64,000 bases of DNA. Origin: Dolomedes plantarius (Eukaryota > Arthropoda > Arachnida > Araneae > Dolomedidae). Where the stretch lies: assembly GCA_907164885.2 (NCBI GenBank), contig OU015495.1, positions 279,501 through 343,500 of the forward strand. Direction: 5' to 3'. Positions 60,281 to 64,000 of this stretch are shown here, in pieces; the first letter of the stretch is position 1, and each line of letters begins with the position of its first letter. A program made the position numbers and the translations under genes. The notes beneath the pieces are model-generated. The model was not told where the DNA came from. It made no database searches and was given only the letters and a program-made list of their open reading frames with translations.

Positions 60281-61074
60281 TACAACAATACCTTCATTAA
60301 TGAGATTTCGGAATACGTGAAAGATATATCTCTGAAAAACACCGGGACTGTTAGAGAGACCAAAAGGCGTTTTCGAAAATTCACATTGTCCATCAGAAGT
60401 TATAAAACTAGTAAAATTGCGACTATTTTCTTCTACATCGACATGAAAAAAGCCATTTGGGAGATCAATCGTTGTGAATATTTTTCACCCTGTAATTTAT
60501 CCAGAACGTCTTCAATTAACGGTAAGGGGAAACGATCCTTTATTTTTTTCTTATTTAATGCTCGGTAATCAACACATAGTCACGTAGATCCGTCTTTTTT
60601 CTTAACAAGAACAATCGGACTTGCATAATCAGAGCAACTAGGTCTAATTATTCCGGCTTCTAACCATTCTTTAATTTGTTGATCTACAAATGATTTCTCG
60701 GGGATTGCTAAACGTCGAGGTCGTTGATATACAGGAATATCGTCAGTTAAAATTATCTTCATAGAAATACCTACGGTTTCGGTTTTCTTTGGCTTATACG
60801 CAGATACAAGTTTAAAAATAGTGTCTCTTTGTTCCGTATCTTTAATGTGGTTTAAATCTATTTCGTTAGAAACAAAGTTCGGTAAATTTTCCATCAACAA
60901 TAAAAAGTTGTTCGTGTTGGAGGGCTTCTGAATGATTAAAGAATCTTTCTTCAAAATAACGTCAGCAAAATCTAGCAGAGGGGTGCCAATAATAAGGTCA
61001 AAAGTTATCGCTTCGTTCGTGACTACGTGAAACAGCAATTCGGAGGAGTGACCGTTGATTTCCACGCTATGCAT
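60281..61074 (-). pseudogene. gypsy protease end and RT N-terminal part
   Basis: From 61074: FDLIIGTPLLDFADVIL (protease C-terminus), KLVSAYKPKKTETVGISMKI, DDIPVYQRPRRLAIPE, IKEWLEAGIIRPSCSDYASPIVLVKKKDGS, then TGA at 60580 where relatives have Arg or Trp. It continues LCVDYRALNK, FPLPLIEDVLDKL, a one-base loss near 60480, TIDLPNGFFHVDV (motif A) and KTPFGLSNSPGVFQ (motif B). Two lesions therefore lie within RT. Confidence 0.88.
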
Positions 61075-61565
61075 AAAAGAACCCTTGGTAAAAACATTCT
61101 TAGAGCCTAGTCCTACTAGATTTATGGCGGGGGGAGAAGCAGCTGATAGACATAGCCTTTCATAGCAAGCGAATCATATTACATGCAAACTGGAACCACT
61201 GTCAAAAATACCCGTCATCTCATTATCGTTCAACTTGACTCTTATCTGTACTATAGAATTTTTCGCTGAGGGAACACTGCTAGTGATATTGACGGCTTTA
61301 CTCGGGGTTTTATTACTTTTTTCTGGACAGTTAGCAGAAATGTGGTCATTCGTAAAATGATTACAGTTGAAACATTTTCTTCCAAGATCTTTAAAAGGGC
61401 AAACACTATGATTTTTATCGCCGCAATATCTACAGCGTTGAGAGAGGGGAGACACGGCAGGAGGGGTGAAAGGTTTTTTCTTTTTTGTCTTTTCTGGTTC
61501 AGTTGGAATTGCAGTATGATTTCGTATTTTTTCGTAAATACCTAATTTTTCCTTAAACTCTTTTA
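61075..61565 (-). pseudogene. gypsy nucleocapsid and protease active site
   Basis: Two zinc-knuckle-like motifs: CRYCGDKNHSVC and CFNCNHFTNDHISANC. About 40 residues later comes the protease site GIFDSGSSLHVI with an intact D-S-G. A TGA follows the Ile (61171-61173); similarity continues after it as INLVGLGSKNVFTKG. At the upstream edge the frame (EFKEKLGIYEKIRN) is cut at 61565 by the Harbinger end. Confidence 0.82.
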
Positions 61566-61889
61566 AGGGCCTGATTCACGACAAACGCCAGCGACTTGCA
61601 GTCCGCAAGCCGCAAGGCAGGGAGATCTGCGATTGAAAAGGGGAAGAGACCTTGCAAGCCATTCACGACAAACAATTTTCGCCAGCCGCATCCACTGACG
61701 TCACGCTGTCAAAACGAACCGAATCTTTCGATAACTCGGAGTGATAATCGAGATATAATCGATTTTCATCGGAAATCAGCGAATGAGAACGCTTTTAGCG
61801 TGTCTGAGTTACCGTGTATGTCCATCAAAACAACTGTCTTTTCAAGTGTTTGTTGTTCAAACGGTTGTGTCATTTCGTGTGTGTATTAA

Positions 61890-63100
61890 TAGTTCATCCA
61901 ATTTTATAGAATAATCTCACGGCTTTTTACCTGCACCTCATTGGCGTTGCACCCTATCCTGACTACCACCTTTATTCTGCTGGGGAATTTATGGATTTCA
62001 ATCACCTTTTAACGTGATCCTCTCTTCAAAATAAGTACATTTCAGTCACAGATTTTTGAAATAGATATCACCTGTACTGAGTTACCAGTGGGGAATTATG
62101 GTCGATGTACTTTTCCCCAACATAGGATAGAAAAAATTCTAGTCTCATATAAATGACACTAGTTTTAGAATTACTTCAAATGTTACAAAAATTTAAGTTC
62201 CTTTAAGTTTCACTGTTCTATTATAGATATTATTTATTATCTTGAAAATTACTTTTAGTGAAACAGATAGTAATCTTACTCTTATTGTGCAGTAAAAGCC
62301 ATGTTTGTTAAAAAAGGTATATGTTAAAACTATTGAAGATGCTCAAAATAATGTATACATGACAAGCCTTTTAACAATAACGAAATAAAAGTTTAATTAT
62401 CCTAACAAAATTGACAATGATCATGTTTGAAATGTTCAAACAACAAATAATTCTTTAATTTTTATTTTTATGTTACTGATTTTTTTCCAAAACTGTTCAT
62501 ATTTCATATATTTCTTTCTTTGCTGATTAGTTTAGTTTTTGGTTTTAGATAAATATTCTACTAAGCTATTTTTGTATGAAGTTCACCATTTCTTTGTTTT
62601 GTTGATTACACGCCAAAATATTTAAAAAGTGCATATTCACATTTTCGTTATATAAATATTTATATTTAGGAAATTTTGGTGTTTATTTGTTTTTCCACAA
62701 TACCATATGCTCCGGAAGCCTGTTTAATATTTCAATTGTGCTTATCTTTTGACTAAAATGAATACAGAATATCTCGCAACATAGACATGGGCAATTCTGC
62801 CTAATACATGCACTCGTATAATTTCAATGTACATTGCATTATTATGTCACCAATGATACAAATTTAAGGAAATTTGAACTTTTGTTTTGCAGGAATATAG
62901 GCTAAAGTAGACAGCCGATTTCTTTTCACATGAAAATTTATCTTTTTGTATTGCAGGTATGCTCATATCATACCAGGTAGTGGTGGGTATTAATACGAAT
63001 AACACATTTTTCTTTTTGTTGTTTTGTGGGGGAGGGACTTCAAATTAATAGTACCTCTTATGAAAATTCTCCCTCTCAGTCAATTAATTCAAAGCCGTCT
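61890..63100. other. Non-coding interior, no gene recognised
   Basis: AT-rich sequence between the element end and the Helitron-like terminus; no conserved frame. The transposon's second gene (Myb/SANT type) is not seen here. Confidence 0.5.
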
Positions 63101-63137
63101 GTCTGGTGGACGGATGGCCCGAGCATAGCCAGGCTAG
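63101..63137 (+). repeat. Helitron-like 3' terminus, copy 2
   Basis: GTCTGGTGGACGGATGGCCC ... AGCCAGGCTAG closely matches 38952-38998 and also ends CTAG followed by AT-rich TCTATAATAATA. The element's other end is not defined; it sits inside the Harbinger element. Confidence 0.5.
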
Positions 63138-63293
63138 TCTATAATAATATAATACAATGTATGTCTGTATGTCAACATCTTAAAATGTTAAAATGTCATA
63201 TTAAAATTGTGCCAAAGAAATGTTAAAAATTGATAAGACAAAACACCAGTTCAAGTGTGAAAAAACTATTTAATAATTAACAAAAAATTAAAT

Positions 63294-63815
63294 TTATAAA
63301 TTTGCACAAATTTCTTCGTGTAACATTTTTCCTCTGTTTCTCAGAGTATTCTGATTATCAGAATTTACCACAGAGAATTTACCAGTATCATCAAATTCAT
63401 TATCACATGTTTGTACAGCACTTTCAATATTATATTTCAAACAGATGTTATGTAATACAGAACATGTAATAATGATTTCACATACTTTTCCAGGTGTATA
63501 CTGAAGTGTACCACCTGTTTGATCCAGACATCTAAATCTTGATTTTAATACCCCAAAGCAGCGCTCTATGACATTTCGGGCTTTTCTGTGTTTTTCATTA
63601 AATTTCTGCTTGCTTTGTGAGGATTCATCCAAGTATGGTGTCATCAGTCATGGTTCTAATGGGTAACCACTGTCCCCAAGCAAGAAGTTCTTTTCAGGGA
63701 TAACTTTATTTAAAAACAACTCTCGGGGAGCACTGCTCTTCCAAATAGAGGAGTCATGAGTACTCCCAGGCCATCTTGCTACGACATCCAATATCTTCAT
63801 GTTATAATCACATAC
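63294..63815 (-). pseudogene. HARBI1-like transposase, C-terminal exon
   Basis: The exon starts after a TTTTATTTCAG acceptor (intron to the right, beyond 63816). It reads VCDYNMKILDVVARWPGSTHDSSIWKSS, NFLLGDSGYPLEP (second catalytic Asp in GDSGY), a TGA replacing Trp at about 63647, LMTPYLDE, ARNVIERCFGVLKSRFRCL (catalytic Glu in VIERCFG) and ITCSVLHNICL, with stop at 63294. This is the DDE_4 nuclease fold. The first Asp (DGTH-type motif) would be in the upstream exon outside the window. A single nonsense codon is the only lesion visible. Confidence 0.88.
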
Positions 63816-64000
63816 CTGAAATAAAAGAAATATAAGATATAGTATTTTGAATGTTTTAAGATTGAAAAGAACACAACACCTTTTTCTCTTTTTCCTCAAT
63901 GTATATGAAACAGTATTTTTTTGTGACAAGCACTTTTGTGGTGTACAAAGATGAGTTTTCGGACACTAGCCAATTCTAAATGATCTTTGTGTCATTTTGG

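Larger units (their letters stand above)
58560..61565 (-). mobile_element. Ty3/gypsy retrotransposon, 5'-truncated, integrase core deleted
   Basis: Minus-strand order: nucleocapsid zinc knuckles (61450), protease (61190), RT (60750-60250), RNase H (59860), HHCC linker (59380), then directly the integrase C-terminus (59350-59100). The integrase catalytic core is missing. At 61565 the gag frame is cut by a PIF/Harbinger element, so the rest of gag and the 5' LTR lie beyond it or are lost. Confidence 0.88.
61566..64000 (-). mobile_element. PIF/Harbinger element, runs off the window
   Basis: The presumed end AGGGCCTGATTCACGACAAACG at 61566 follows TTA (61563-61565), the 3-bp target type of PIF/Harbinger, and cuts the gypsy gag frame. 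The motif ATTCACGACAAAC recurs inside at about 61663. HARBI1-like transposase lies at 63294-63815. The other end is outside the window, so ends and transposase belonging together is an inference. Confidence 0.6.

Overview
The window looks like an AT-rich, repeat-dense arthropod genome. I found no convincing host protein gene. Nearly all recognisable coding sequence belongs to transposable elements, and most of it is broken. The mix of Ty3/gypsy elements, long-TIR mariner elements, ZBED-type hAT, ZMYM/TTF-type hAT, PIF/Harbinger, Jockey-like LINE, tRNA-derived SINEs and long (TA)n runs suits an arthropod. The gag style of the first gypsy element reminds me of chelicerates such as spiders, but that is an inference and I cannot name a species.

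Layout. 0-1.1 kb: truncated Tc1 element. 3.9-9.4 kb: decayed Ty3/gypsy element (gag, protease, RT, RNase H, integrase) carrying three later insertions: a 436-bp repeat, a 711-bp MITE with CTAA target duplication, and at 9407 an element coding for a transposase-like protein family I cannot name. 10.9-17.6 kb: AT-rich DNA with a 745-bp MITE in TTAA, short duplications, and an element end next to (TA)n. 17.6-17.9 kb: 50-bp minisatellite built on a GTTGGCCCAAC motif. 18.0-21.5 kb: two almost identical 1.73-kb LTRs separated by only 26 bp that include a primer-binding site. 21.5-25 kb: possible spliced non-coding transcript. 25.1-25.9 kb: large foldback plus a second GTTGGCC repeat block. 27.15-28.6 kb and 32.86-34.67 kb: two mariner-type elements with 120-bp and about 265-bp terminal inverted repeats. 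31.7-32.6 kb: 3' end and LTR of another retroelement. 35.6-39.0 kb: diverged repeat array ending in a CTAG terminus beside (TA)n. 39.87-49.21 kb: a ZBED-type hAT element split by the 434-bp repeat, a SINE and a complete 6-kb second hAT element. 50.4-53.6 kb: Jockey-like LINE (minus). 55.0-55.6 kb: SINE cluster. 55.9-57.4 kb: transposase N-terminus and an inverted-repeat element with a MADF-domain remnant. 58.6-61.56 kb: second gypsy element (minus) with its integrase core deleted. 61.57-64 kb: PIF/Harbinger element (minus) running off the window.

The value of the region is its insertion record. Target duplications and interrupted reading frames fix the ends and relative order of several elements. 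The best leads for something undescribed are the LTR-PBS-LTR element, the transposase-like family at 9.4-10.9 kb, and the repeats sharing a CCCAAGTAACAC end with GTTGGCC motifs. All similarity statements come from recognition by eye; no database search was run.
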